From JACOMS01 sp051252005 (GTDB taxonomy: Bacteria; Pseudomonadota; Alphaproteobacteria; Caulobacterales; Maricaulaceae), in contig JBPOEZ010000003.1 in the NCBI GenBank assembly GCA_051252005.1, positions 124,001-188,000 on the forward strand: a DNA stretch of 64,000 bases, read 5' to 3'. The notes beneath the pieces were generated by a model. The model ran no database searches and was not told the origin of the DNA. It saw nothing but the letters and a program-made list of their open reading frames with translations. The position numbers and the translations under genes are program-made. Of the stretch, positions 34,097 to 43,543 are shown piece by piece. Within the stretch, counting starts at the first letter, position 1. Every line of letters starts with the position of its first letter.

Positions 34097-36547
34097 CTAA
34101 AACTTATATTTTAGAGTCGCGCGGAACATTCTTGGCAGACCCGGCATAACTGAAACCTCTTTGTAAACCTCCGCCGCTGGCGTGAAATAATCTTGATTTA
34201 ACAAATTATCGATATTCGCAGATATGGTGAAATCGCCGACGGCTAGGAAAGCAGCTGTCGATGCCAACGCATAAGATGGCAATACGATGTCGTCTGGGAA
34301 AATTCCGCCCGTCTCAGAAACATATGTCGCCCCGATAGTGAGCCCTCCTGTAGCTTCTCGTTTCCCAATCTGAAAGACGTCAGTGGTATAGGTGCCGTAC
34401 AAGCTTAGAACAGTGTCGGGAATTGTTTTGATTGTATAGCCAACAGCCATCTCTGGGACATAGCCGGCATTGTTAAAGGCAAAAGTGCCTCCGTAGCCTA
34501 GCACGGGGTCTACACCGAACTGGTCAGGCCGCACTTGCAGATACTCTCCCCTTCCCGCACCCGGTGCATCAACCTTCGTTTCCTGCTGGGTTGCAGATGC
34601 TGTGAAGGTCAGGTTATCTGAAGCGAGCCAATGCAATTCCAATTCAACGCCCTTTCCAGTTGTCCCGTTAACATTGCCGCGTTGATCGACTTGGCGGCGA
34701 TATTGTTCGTAATATGCCACCCCGCCAAATAAGTTGCCTTCTAGCACGGAGAATTTCGCTCCTATCTCTTTGAGTTCAGAGGGGGAGACAAATAGATTGG
34801 CCGAAATCGTTCCCGTGCTGATGCCACCAGTCTGAGTGGATTCAAGAGATCGTGAATCAGCAAAAGTAACGTAAGGCGTAATACCCATAGGCGTCTCGTA
34901 ACGCAGCGACAAAGACCAACTTTGCACGCCTTTAGAGTCTTCTACCAAAGTGTCTGCAACACCAAATACAGTTTCACCTGTATTAATAGCTTCTGCGTCG
35001 AAATAGTCATATCGCCAACCTGCCAAGAGGCTCAACCGATCATAAAGCGCAATATCCGAAACAACGAACGCGGACTTCGACGTCCATTCCATATCGTAAC
35101 GCGAATCCCATAAAGGATTGCCTTGAGCGTCAATATTTGGCGCTAAGATGCGGTCATTGGCGGTCGCCCCAAAGGAGAGGTCACGCCGGTCAGACGCAAT
35201 ATATCCCGACAAGAACGATTCATATTGCTTGGCTTTATGATGGCGAAAGCCAAAACCAGCGACAGAATTTGCTGTCAGAAAGTCTTTCCAGTTGCCTTCA
35301 AACGCGTAACTGGCACGTAATTCTTCAGCTTGTGATTCATAATCTGCGGCGAAGCCAAAGCTGTTAAATCGCTCGTTTTCCATCTTATCCAAAAAGGCTT
35401 GAAATGACAATTTACCCGTCTCGCCGATTCTACGCTCAAGGCCCGCATAAGCCGTGTGAGTCGTCGTATTGTTGTAGTCGCCTTTATCAGCGAGAATTTT
35501 GCTTCCATCCAACTGAACCGTTCCAACGCCTTCATCGAGAGCAAATTCCGGCTGATTCGACCCATAAAACTCAGCAATCTGGCGCAGATTTGACGTCCCA
35601 TAACTCGCGCCAACAGCAGAATCTATTTCCGCATAACTTAAGTACCCGTCCCCATCCAGGTCACGAATATCTGTATCGCGGCCAGTGATGTATGTCCCAT
35701 TGTCAATCAAATCTTGCGTGACGCGGTTCCAGCCAGGTGTTTGTATTTGTCCAGATTCATCAAAATACATCGCATTGAATTCGACGGACCATTCATCTGT
35801 TATATCCCCCACATAGGTCGCTTGGAGGTTTAAATGTTCTGGATCAATATTGTCATAATATGAGCCTGAATCTTCATACTCGCCAAATAGGTGAAAGCCG
35901 CCTTGCCCGATAGGAATTGAAAGATCTCCCGAAAGGACCGCTTTGTCGTATGAGCCAGTTGTGGCAGCAATTGACCCTTCGATGGCTTCAACATAAGCCA
36001 TATCATCTCCTCGAGCCGTGTTAGGCACAAAGTTAAGAAGGCCGCCAACTTTCCCAGGACCGTAAATAGGCGACGCGGGGCCGCGAAGAACTTCCACATA
36101 AGATGCCGCGCTTAAATTTGAAGAATAGTTTCCCCGGTTTTCAATTCGCTTAAAACCTTGGAAATAGGTATCAGCCAAGGTACCGCGAACATTGAGGTTG
36201 CCAGGAACACCAAAGAAACTTGCTGTAAACGTCCCTGGAACAGCGGCCAGCAAGTCGTCGACATTTTCCATACCATAACGGTCAATCGTTGTCTCGCTTA
36301 TGCGGCTGGCAGAACGCGGCGTTTCAAGTAGCGACAATGACAGGCCTGTAAGTGACTCAGTTGGACTTTTCTGTAGACGGTTGAGCGGGTCAAGACGTGT
36401 GCCTGTGACGACTATCGTATCATTTTCGGGAGTTTGATCTCCGGCGGGCGTTGTGCCGTCATCCTGTGCCGTGGCGGCTCCCGCCATCAAAAGGCTGGTT
36501 ACAGATCCAAGCAAGACCCGCCTCAGATTGAATACATGAATTTTCAT
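34097..36547 (-). CDS. TonB-dependent receptor with an EF-hand loop (receptor 3)
   Basis: An outer-membrane receptor of 816 aa with signal peptide (GAATA, to about 27), TonB box DTIVVTGTR at 43-51, plug motif VEVLRGPASPIYGPGKVGG and a C-terminal F (ATLKYKF). It resembles the ferrisiderophore group more than receptors 1 and 2. Unusually, residues 296-307 read DLDGDGYLSYAE, a canonical EF-hand calcium loop, in an extracellular or barrel-loop region. The PhoD phosphatase gene follows directly. No promoter element was recognised upstream. Confidence 0.9.
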   Translation of the reverse strand: MKIHVFNLRRVLLGSVTSLLMAGAATAQDDGTTPAGDQTPENDTIVVTGTRLDPLNRLQKSPTESLTGLSLSLLETPRSASRISETTIDRYGMENVDDLLAAVPGTFTASFFGVPGNLNVRGTLADTYFQGFKRIENRGNYSSNLSAASYVEVLRGPASPIYGPGKVGGLLNFVPNTARGDDMAYVEAIEGSIAATTGSYDKAVLSGDLSIPIGQGGFHLFGEYEDSGSYYDNIDPEHLNLQATYVGDITDEWSVEFNAMYFDESGQIQTPGWNRVTQDLIDNGTYITGRDTDIRDLDGDGYLSYAEIDSAVGASYGTSNLRQIAEFYGSNQPEFALDEGVGTVQLDGSKILADKGDYNNTTTHTAYAGLERRIGETGKLSFQAFLDKMENERFNSFGFAADYESQAEELRASYAFEGNWKDFLTANSVAGFGFRHHKAKQYESFLSGYIASDRRDLSFGATANDRILAPNIDAQGNPLWDSRYDMEWTSKSAFVVSDIALYDRLSLLAGWRYDYFDAEAINTGETVFGVADTLVEDSKGVQSWSLSLRYETPMGITPYVTFADSRSLESTQTGGISTGTISANLFVSPSELKEIGAKFSVLEGNLFGGVAYYEQYRRQVDQRGNVNGTTGKGVELELHWLASDNLTFTASATQQETKVDAPGAGRGEYLQVRPDQFGVDPVLGYGGTFAFNNAGYVPEMAVGYTIKTIPDTVLSLYGTYTTDVFQIGKREATGGLTIGATYVSETGGIFPDDIVLPSYALASTAAFLAVGDFTISANIDNLLNQDYFTPAAEVYKEVSVMPGLPRMFRATLKYKF

Positions 36548-36870
36548 AATGTCTTCCAGTTAAAATTGGTATGGGTTTTCAATTAAAGACTGGCACAATT
36601 GAACCAGCGCTTTTGGCGGCTCATGCGTTCGAAATGTTACCGTTATTTTACGGGCAAAAACTAATCATAAAAATTTCATAATTCACAGAATGAACCTCTC
36701 TGTCCGCGTCATATAAAATGGCACTGTTTTCGGCCCGGGCTAAGACAAACTTTGCTCACCTCTTTTGTTGATATTAAGCTACGGCTTAGCGGTATTGCTA
36801 CCTAACGTCGGCGCCTTCAGCACGGATTCATCCCTAGGCTGAGAGAGGCTTTACCCATCAAATCGTGCGA
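36548..36870. other. 323-bp intergenic region upstream of receptor 3
   Basis: No gene is seen. The stretch is A+T-rich near 36650-36700 and contains a weak interrupted repeat (CCGTTATTTTACGG at about 36646) that could be part of the receptor promoter. It separates the receptor unit from the end of the ImmA gene. Confidence 0.4.
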
Positions 36871-37737
36871 TTATTGCTGCCGCTTAAACCGTTCAAATGC
36901 ATCATCCATTCCGGGCCCGCCCTCATCGTCTTCAGCATCTGAGAACCACAGCAGGGTCATCGCATAGCCGCCGCTCTGCCGCAGCGTCTGTAGCTGGACA
37001 TCTTCCCCTACTTCAGAGTCCGATTGCGACGTCCACTCGCGCGCGTCGTCATCTTCAAACCCGGACAGCCTTTTATCTCCTCGGAATAAATGAGCAGGTA
37101 ATCGCATGCCCTGCTTTCCATAGGTCACCCACGGACAGTCTTTGGACTTGACAGTATAACGCACAACGCCGTCTTTGCTGAAGATGATAGCAATCGGATC
37201 GTCATGCAGAGCAGCATAATGAACGGCCGCAGCTTCTTTGCTCACTCCAAACTCTGCAGCCATTGCCAGAACATGCTCTAGCGACGGCTCTTGGCTCAAA
37301 CGCCGCCTGATGCGCACGCGCGGCATCAATATCTCAGCGGCAAACTGATTGGCCTCCGCTTCCTGTCTTTCATACCGTGTTTTAAGAGGGCTCCGCTGCG
37401 CCGACAGCCTCATCGCCGCCTTGTCACATTGAAATCCCGAGCCCGCAACAGGTTCGTGCAACGGAGACAGAAAGTGAAAGAGCTCATGGGCCAGCGTAAA
37501 GCGCATGCGGGGCTTGCGCGCCTCTTTGATCAGAATACTGCCAAAGGACTTATTTGAAGGCATCAAGACCATACCCTCAAAAGCCAGACCCGGCTCGACT
37601 CTTATCTCCTCGATATTAAGAGAAAGTGCCATATTATAAATGGGGAGCTCACCGCTGCTATACCCGAGCTGGCTAACTTGCCCATACAGCGCTTTGGCCA
37701 TGACGACAGGGTTTGCCCCGGAGTCCTCTAAACTCAT
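36871..37737 (-). CDS. ImmA/IrrE-family metallopeptidase
   Basis: The protein has 288 aa. The zinc motif HELFH is at 84-88, with the downstream acidic helix RQEAEANQFAAEILMP supplying the third ligand. Such proteases cleave or inactivate the XRE repressor encoded beside them, and the XRE gene lies 95 bp upstream on the same strand. The ATG at 37737 has no good ribosome site, and the frame is open and protein-like upstream (TEETAAAATLKLEDRLDLCR) to a TGA. An ATG at 37804 would join it only through a one-base shift, so the true start, or a frameshift, is uncertain. The C-terminal part beyond 180 is unrecognised. Confidence 0.85.
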   Translation of the reverse strand: MSLEDSGANPVVMAKALYGQVSQLGYSSGELPIYNMALSLNIEEIRVEPGLAFEGMVLMPSNKSFGSILIKEARKPRMRFTLAHELFHFLSPLHEPVAGSGFQCDKAAMRLSAQRSPLKTRYERQEAEANQFAAEILMPRVRIRRRLSQEPSLEHVLAMAAEFGVSKEAAAVHYAALHDDPIAIIFSKDGVVRYTVKSKDCPWVTYGKQGMRLPAHLFRGDKRLSGFEDDDAREWTSQSDSEVGEDVQLQTLRQSGGYAMTLLWFSDAEDDEGGPGMDDAFERFKRQQ

Positions 37738-37832
37738 GCGGCACAGGTCCAGTCTATCTTCTAGTTTTAAGGTCGCGGCCGCGGCGGTCTCCTCGGTTCA
37801 GCATGATTGCTGGAAATTGATTTGCGCGCAGC

Positions 37833-38159
37833 TTACTGCTTCGACCTGTTCTTGATAAGGGACTGAATCATCTCGTCCACAATTTTGCGGTCGCGCTCAG
37901 GCAAAGCGCTTGCTTGCCTGAACATTCTTTGCAGCTCCGGCGACGCATCTTCTGCGTTGCTATCCTCCCCCATAAGGAAAGCGACAGATACGCCGAAGTG
38001 GTCTGCCAGCCGCGTCACCAGGTCCATAGACGGGTTTTTGGCCCGCTCTTTCTCAATCTCCCAGATATGGGCTTTAGACACTTCAACAACGTCTGCCACA
38101 TCCTGAAGGGATTCTTTCTTTCCTTTGCGAAGGTCAAATAATCTCGTGCCTAATGTCAT
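37833..38159 (-). CDS. XRE-family transcriptional regulator
   Basis: The protein has 108 aa from the ATG at 38159 (GGGGACGAAGAAG upstream). The helix-turn-helix spans residues 4-60 with SLQDVADVVEVSKAHIWEIE and LVTRLADHFGVSVAFLMG, the classical phage-repressor layout. With the ImmA-type protease it forms a repressor/antirepressor pair as in ICEs and prophages. A 114-bp piece of a second copy survives at 32183-32296. Confidence 0.9.
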   Translation of the reverse strand: MTLGTRLFDLRKGKKESLQDVADVVEVSKAHIWEIEKERAKNPSMDLVTRLADHFGVSVAFLMGEDSNAEDASPELQRMFRQASALPERDRKIVDEMIQSLIKNRSKQ

Positions 38160-38305
38160 CTTCTTCGTCCCCTGTTTTTTGCATGCCTGTGCCGGCAATT
38201 GCTTGTTCGTTTTCTACACTGAACATAATCGTTTTGCAAACATTGACAATGTTCACCTTATGTACCATACAGATTCGCAATTGTTATTTTTCTCAAGGCG
38301 ATTCT

Positions 38306-39670
38306 ATGACGACACTACAGAACCATCCAAAGATCGAGATACTCCCCGTATCCACGCTGAGGGCCTGAGCCAAGAACGCCCGAACCCACTCCAAGAAGCA
38401 GGTCCGGCAAATAGCGGACAGCATCAAGACCTTCGGGTTTACGAATCCGGTGCTGATTGACGATGAGGGCACTATTCTGGCGGGTCACGGACGGGTTGCA
38501 GCGGCAAAAGAGATGGGGGTGACAGATGTCCCCTGCCTTCGCCTATCGTATATGAGTGAGGATCAGAAGCGCGCCTATGTTATTGCCGATAACAAGCTGG
38601 CGCTCAATGCCGGATGGGATGAGGATATCCTTGCCGAAGAGTTTGAAGCGCTTCTCAGTTCGGACCTGGACTTTGACATTGGCATTACGGGTTTTACCAT
38701 CTCAGAGGTGGATAGCCTCATTGACGGCGCCGTTCCTGAAGAAGACGGCGACCCCGAGGACAATATCCTGCCCGCCAAGGCCCCTGCCCGCTGCCGGCCG
38801 GGCGACATATGGCAGTTAGGCCCGCATAGGCTCATGTGCGGGGATTCGCTCGTGCAGGACAATGTGGATCTACTCATGAACGGAGCAAAGGCGCGCATGG
38901 TGTTTACAGACCCACCTTATAACGTTCCCATTGATGGTCATGTCTGCGGCTCCGGCGCGATTAAGCACAGGGAGTTCGTCATGGCCTCCGGGGAGATGTC
39001 TACATCTCAGTTTACGCAGTTCCTCATAACAGCATTCGAGAACCTCAAGCGCAGCAGTGTGGACGGCTCCATTCATTTCATCTGTATGGACTGGCGTCAT
39101 ATTGCCGAGATCACAGCGGCTGGTGATGCCGTCTATGACGAGCTAAAGAACATGATTGTCTGGGCAAAGGACAATGGCGGCATGGGCACCTTTTACCGCT
39201 CCCGCCATGAACTGATTTTTGCTTACAAGCACGGCGACGTCCCGCATATCAACAGCTTTGAGCTGGGACAGCATGGGCGCTACCGCACCAATGTCTGGGA
39301 GTATAAGGGTGTGAACACGCTCAGGAATGGCCGCATGGACGAGCTTGCGCTGCATCCCACGGTCAAGCCTGTGCAGATGATTGCGGATGCCATCAAGGAT
39401 GTGTCCGGGCGAGGCGACATTGTTCTCGATCTCTTTGGCGGTTCCGGCTCTACATTGATTGCTGCGCAGAAGACCGGGCGTAATGCCTATCTGATGGAGT
39501 ATGATCCCGCCTATTGCGATATCATACTCAGCCGCTGGGAGACATATGCAAAAGATGACGCGGTGCAGCTTGTCTGCGGGATAGTCAGCCCTGGCGCAAC
39601 TGCCCCCCAGCCCCCTGATGTCTCAGGCTCAGACCTCGGCGAGACGGGGTTTCCGGAGGCCGCTGAATGA
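38306..39670 (+). pseudogene. ParB-domain DNA methyltransferase with in-frame TGA
   Basis: The gene begins at ATG 38306 (AAGGCG 6 nt upstream), reads MTTLQNHPKIEILPVSTLRA, hits TGA at 38366-38368 and continues in the same frame with AKNARTHSKKQVRQIADSIK. Only this one codon interrupts the ParB/sulfiredoxin-like N-domain. A GTG at 38450 could restart translation (406 aa). The methylase domain is intact: DPPYN at about 38909 and LFGGSGSTLIAAQK at about 39430, in beta-class order (N6-adenine or N4-cytosine). Such fusions are common in prophages and islands beside DUF5681 genes. Its stop overlaps the next ATG by 4 bp. Whether product forms through restart or readthrough is unknown. Confidence 0.82.
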
Positions 39671-40437
39671 ACGGGGATAATCAAAAGAGCGCCGGTTACG
39701 AAGTCGGCTATAAAAAGCCGCCCAAAAGCACGCAGTTTAAAAAGGGGCGCTCGGGCAATCCTTCGGGCCGGCCTAAAAGCAGACCTGTATCCCGCAGTCC
39801 TCTCAAATACGAACTCACGTCGGAGACTTTCAAGGACACCTTCCTGGAAGAGGCTTACCGTATGGTCAACATCAACACCGGCGGCGGAGAAGAGAGCATT
39901 CCGATTGCGCGCGCCGTAACCCGCGCTCTTGGTGTCAAAGCCGCTAAAGGTCATATTTACGCACAGCGTTTATTTGCGCAAACCCTTATCGCCCTTGAAG
40001 CCGAGAAGCGCAGAACTTCCGAAGACCTCATGGAGGGTTTGATCAATTACAAGAAAAAATGGTCCGAAGAACTTGAACGCAGAGCCCGTCTTAATCTCCC
40101 CCTCGACCCGCCGGTCCCCCATCCAGACGACATCGTCGTTAACACGCTCACCGGAAGCCTTGAAGTCCGCGGACCGCTCACGCCGGAGAATAAAGAAAAA
40201 GTAGAATTCTACAAAGCCATGCTCACGTCATGGCGCAAGGCGCGGCTAACCTATCTTGAGGATCTGAAGAGCCCTGACATGAAAGACGACGCCCAATTTA
40301 TACTGAATGAGCTGGAGGCCTGCGACCGGATTATTCCGATGCTCGAACAGCTCTCAGGGCAATTTGATCATCCTCTATCACCCTATGAAACAGCTAAGGC
40401 CAATGGGTTATTGGAGATGTTTGTTGAGGACGAATAG
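39667..40437 (+). CDS. DUF5681 domain protein
   Basis: The protein has 256 aa. The N-terminal signature GYKKPPKSTQFKKGRSGNPS followed by GRPK defines DUF5681, a small basic motif typical of proteins beside phage-like methyltransferases and terminases. The remainder is helical and charged. Its ATG overlaps the methyltransferase stop by 4 bp. Function is unknown; DNA packaging or DNA binding is suggested only by the usual neighbourhood. No terminase is present in this window. Confidence 0.83.
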   Translation: MNGDNQKSAGYEVGYKKPPKSTQFKKGRSGNPSGRPKSRPVSRSPLKYELTSETFKDTFLEEAYRMVNINTGGGEESIPIARAVTRALGVKAAKGHIYAQRLFAQTLIALEAEKRRTSEDLMEGLINYKKKWSEELERRARLNLPLDPPVPHPDDIVVNTLTGSLEVRGPLTPENKEKVEFYKAMLTSWRKARLTYLEDLKSPDMKDDAQFILNELEACDRIIPMLEQLSGQFDHPLSPYETAKANGLLEMFVEDE

Positions 40438-40598
40438 GCTAGTTACAGCCGCTCGAAATTTTAATTCAAAAGATCCACCCAGGAGCCAAGCCGCTGGACT
40501 CACAGGGCTTAGCGGACATTTGAACATTGGGTCTCAAACCGCTTGAAAGGAGCTGATAGTGTCTTGCCTTACTTGGGGAAGTCCTTTCTATAGCAAGC

Positions 40599-42578
40599 AT
40601 GTTGAAAGTTGCATACTACCAAGCCCTAATCGCCGAATTCAATGCAGCCAACCCGGAACAAATTCTGGGGGAATTGGCACGTCGAAACAAGTTCAGTTTA
40701 GAAGGCACACAAAGAGATGCCTGGGTTGCGCAAATCCACTTACTTCAAAACGAGCTATCCGGCCTCGATGCTGGGGCCGTCTTCTTTGAGTTTTCGATTC
40801 CTAGAATGGGGAAGAGAGCCGATGTTGTTATTTTGTTGGAAGGCACTGTCTTCGTCGTAGAGTTCAAAGTGGGTTCTAAGACTTTTGATAGCGCTTCTAT
40901 TCGCCAGGTGCATGACTACGCTCTAGATTTAAAAAACTTCCACAGGGGATCACATGATCTACCTATCATCCCAATTCTAATTGCGACACAAGCTGAGAGC
41001 GGCGGGCCGCCTCAATTAGCATGGGCGGCTGATCAAGTAGCAGAGCCAATTTCGTGTGCTTCGATAGGGTTGAGGGCCTTGCTTGAAAGCTCACTTGAGC
41101 AAGTCCGAGCGCTTTCGCTGACTCGAACACTGGATGCTGAAGGCTGGGCCACATCAGGATATCTTCCCACACCAACGATAGTTGAAGCGGCACAAGCATT
41201 GTATCAAAACCATTCTGTTGAAGATATAGCGCGCTCGGATGCGGGCGCGAAGAACTTGAATGCGACGACGCAATGTCTACGAGATATCATTTCTGCCACG
41301 CATGAAAAACGAGAGAAGACGATTTGTTTTGTGACCGGCGTGCCAGGGTCAGGCAAAACGCTCGCTGGGCTAAATATGGCAACAGAGGCCGTCAATCGGC
41401 CTGACGGCGAGACGGCCGTTTTTCTATCGGGCAATGGACCTCTTGTCGATGTCTTAAGGGAAGCTCTCGCACGGGACCAAAAGGAACGGACAGGCTGCTC
41501 GAAAATAGATGCTAAGCGCGAGGTCTCTAGCTTTGTTCAAAACATCCATCATTTCCGGGATGAGGCACTCAAGGATACTAAGGCGCCGCCGGAGCACATC
41601 GTGATCTTCGATGAAGCGCAAAGGGCGTGGGACAAACATCAAGCCTCTAAGTTCATGCAGGCCAAAAGAGGTCAAACCGGTTTCAATAAGTCCGAACCTG
41701 AATTTTTGATTGAAGTTATGGACCGCCATGAGGATTGGTCTGTCATCATTTGCCTTGTTGGCGGTGGCCAGGAGATCAACACGGGCGAAGCGGGTCTTTC
41801 AGAATGGATAAGGGCCTTAGAGGGACGCTTCACCGAGTGGAATGTACATCTTTCAGATCGCCTCCTAGATCCGCATTATGGGCTGGCAGAGACTGCGCTA
41901 GCGCTGAAGGCCGACAAAAGAATTCAGTGGCAACCGGATCTTCACTTAGGTGTCTCCATGCGGTCCTTTCGGGCGGAGGCTCTGTCCGGCTTTGTGGCTG
42001 CAGTGCTGGACGGTGATGCTGGAGAGGCATCTCGTCTTTTTGCGACGATCAAAACCCGCTACCCTATCGCTTTGGCACGGGACCTGGAAACCGCACGCAA
42101 ATGGCTAAGAGGCCATGCGCGTGGAAATGAACGGTTTGGATTTATGGCTTCCTCAGGCGCCCATCGCTTAAGGCCTGAAGGCTTGAATGTCCGCGTTAGT
42201 ATTGATGCCGTGAATTGGTTTCTCAATGGGCCTGAAGATGTGCGCTCCGCTTATTACCTCGAAGAAGTTGCTACTGAGTTTGATGTACAGGGCCTGGAAG
42301 TGGACTGGGCAGGTGTGTGTTGGGACGCGGACCTTCGTTATGTAGCCGGCGCTTGGGATATGTTGGCGTTTCGAGGGACCAAGTGGCAAAATGTTAACCA
42401 GGAAGCACGCAAAACTTATTTGATAAATGCCTATAGGGTTATTCTGACAAGGGCACGCCAAGGGCTCGTTATTTATATTCCAAAAGGGGATCCCTCAGAT
42501 CCAACGCGTCCTCCGTGGTTTTATGACGAGACGGTGGAGTTTCTAGTTAGTTGCGGGATACCGATTTCAAGCATTTAG
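40599..42578 (+). CDS. PD-(D/E)xK nuclease plus DUF2075 helicase-like ATPase
   Basis: The protein has 659 aa. Residues 64-91 have a restriction-nuclease pattern, with GKRADVVILLEG (D75) and VVEFKVG (E88-x-K90). The ATPase part has Walker A GVPGSGKT at 247-254, Walker B HIVIFDEAQ at 333-341 and, near the end, VQGLEVDWAGV and ARQGLVIYIP of superfamily 1 helicases with the DUF2075 fold. Nuclease-helicase fusions of this kind are often found in defence islands. It stands alone, 160 bp after the DUF5681 gene, with no antitoxin or partner visible. A role in antiphage defence is inference. Confidence 0.82.
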   Translation: MLKVAYYQALIAEFNAANPEQILGELARRNKFSLEGTQRDAWVAQIHLLQNELSGLDAGAVFFEFSIPRMGKRADVVILLEGTVFVVEFKVGSKTFDSASIRQVHDYALDLKNFHRGSHDLPIIPILIATQAESGGPPQLAWAADQVAEPISCASIGLRALLESSLEQVRALSLTRTLDAEGWATSGYLPTPTIVEAAQALYQNHSVEDIARSDAGAKNLNATTQCLRDIISATHEKREKTICFVTGVPGSGKTLAGLNMATEAVNRPDGETAVFLSGNGPLVDVLREALARDQKERTGCSKIDAKREVSSFVQNIHHFRDEALKDTKAPPEHIVIFDEAQRAWDKHQASKFMQAKRGQTGFNKSEPEFLIEVMDRHEDWSVIICLVGGGQEINTGEAGLSEWIRALEGRFTEWNVHLSDRLLDPHYGLAETALALKADKRIQWQPDLHLGVSMRSFRAEALSGFVAAVLDGDAGEASRLFATIKTRYPIALARDLETARKWLRGHARGNERFGFMASSGAHRLRPEGLNVRVSIDAVNWFLNGPEDVRSAYYLEEVATEFDVQGLEVDWAGVCWDADLRYVAGAWDMLAFRGTKWQNVNQEARKTYLINAYRVILTRARQGLVIYIPKGDPSDPTRPPWFYDETVEFLVSCGIPISSI

Positions 42579-42672
42579 TGAAAGATTTTCCCCTCGCTAA
42601 ATTTTGGGGTGGAAACATTCGTTGCTTACTTCTTCTCAGGGGGCAAACCGGACCTCAGCGAGTGCGGAATTT

Positions 42673-42706
42673 CAAACATTACCAGCGGCTGTTTTGGAGC
42701 GATTTT
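42673..42706 (+). repeat. Dispersed repeat R, copy 1
   Basis: This segment contains CAAACATTACCAGCGGCT, which is present exactly, inverted, at 49093-49110. A related version lies at 43428-43456. After the shared core all three continue with a T-rich tract and GG[AG][CG]G. It lies between the helicase-like gene and the lipoprotein gene. Confidence 0.6.
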
Positions 42707-42760
42707 AGGACGCTGGTAAGAGGACCGTTATTTGAACAGACTAGGCTTCAGGCCCGAGAT

Positions 42761-43303
42761 TTAGTCTAGGGGCGGACCAGGAAAACTGCTCTCATGTCGT
42801 TTCATATCTATTTCAAAAGTTTTAGAAATAGTGGGGTCTCCAGATTTGCTCGGGAATTCAGCCTCCAAACGTATGCAGAGTTTTTCAATATCGCTTTCGA
42901 TATATACTTTATTAATTGCTCTTGCAGAGGTGTCGTGGTTATAGGCATCTTCAGACTTTTTGATTTCAATTTCTCCCATCTCCATTTTAACGGGCCTATC
43001 ACATCCCCCTGAATATGCAGATATTCCCGATGTAATCGCATCATAACGGGTGTCGAGATACTCAGGATAGCGCGATATTCGTGCCGAAATCCAAAAATCA
43101 TGGTCGTCCCAAGACGCTCCGCTTGATCCGGAGAATGCAGTAACGCTAGCAGACACATTCCAGCCCTCAAAACTGACATCATTGGTTTGCTTAAACACGC
43201 GGGTCTTATAAATCACGCAGCCGCTTAAGGTGACCATTAGTCCAACGAGGGCAAAATTTAGACTAAGACGTCCAAGCCATCTCTTCATGGTGAGTTGAAT
43301 CAT
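42761..43303 (-). CDS. Hypothetical lipoprotein
   Basis: The protein has 180 aa with a lipoprotein signal ending LSGC (Cys29 from the first ATG). The mature part is a beta-rich domain with no family I recognise. The ATG at 43303 is chosen since AGGGA lies upstream; an ATG at 43288 would shorten the n-region. It stands alone on its strand between two copies of repeat R and may be exported to the outer membrane. Confidence 0.65.
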   Translation of the reverse strand: MIQLTMKRWLGRLSLNFALVGLMVTLSGCVIYKTRVFKQTNDVSFEGWNVSASVTAFSGSSGASWDDHDFWISARISRYPEYLDTRYDAITSGISAYSGGCDRPVKMEMGEIEIKKSEDAYNHDTSARAINKVYIESDIEKLCIRLEAEFPSKSGDPTISKTFEIDMKRHESSFPGPPLD

Positions 43304-43427
43304 GACGTCTATTTCGTCCCTCAGTAAATATCGTTCGACCTAATATTTTTAATTCTTACTTTAAGTTAAAGATTATAGAAAACCACCGAGAATTATCCCA
43401 TTTCCGATAGATGGTGGCGTATCGACT

Positions 43428-43456
43428 AACATTACCGGCGGCCGTTTTTGGGCGAC
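43428..43456 (+). repeat. Dispersed repeat R, copy 2
   Basis: AACATTACCGGCGGCCGTTT matches repeat R copies 1 and 3 with a few substitutions. Thirteen bases later GCTAATGTCCGC (43469-43480) begins a second short repeat that recurs at 45979. Confidence 0.55.
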
Positions 43457-43468
43457 AAAGGCCTCTGG

Positions 43469-43491
43469 GCTAATGTCCGCAATGAGGATGA
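43469..43491 (+). repeat. Direct repeat S, left copy
   Basis: GCTAATGTCCGC followed two bases later by TGAGGAT recurs at 45979-46001 in the same orientation. The two copies flank the C1 peptidase/lipoprotein pair at a distance of 2.5 kb. Confidence 0.5.
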
Positions 43492-43543
43492 TCTTCTCAA
43501 TCAGAGGGCTGAGTCGGATTTAAAATTCTGAACCACATTCATG

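Noticed and set aside
36631..36720. Possible Pho box before receptor 3
   Set aside because: Only loose similarity to the repeated CTGTCAT-type consensus; too weak to report as an operator.
38306..39670. TGA read as selenocysteine in the methyltransferase
   Set aside because: The codon lies in a ParB-like domain with no redox role and no selenocysteine-insertion stem was recognised.
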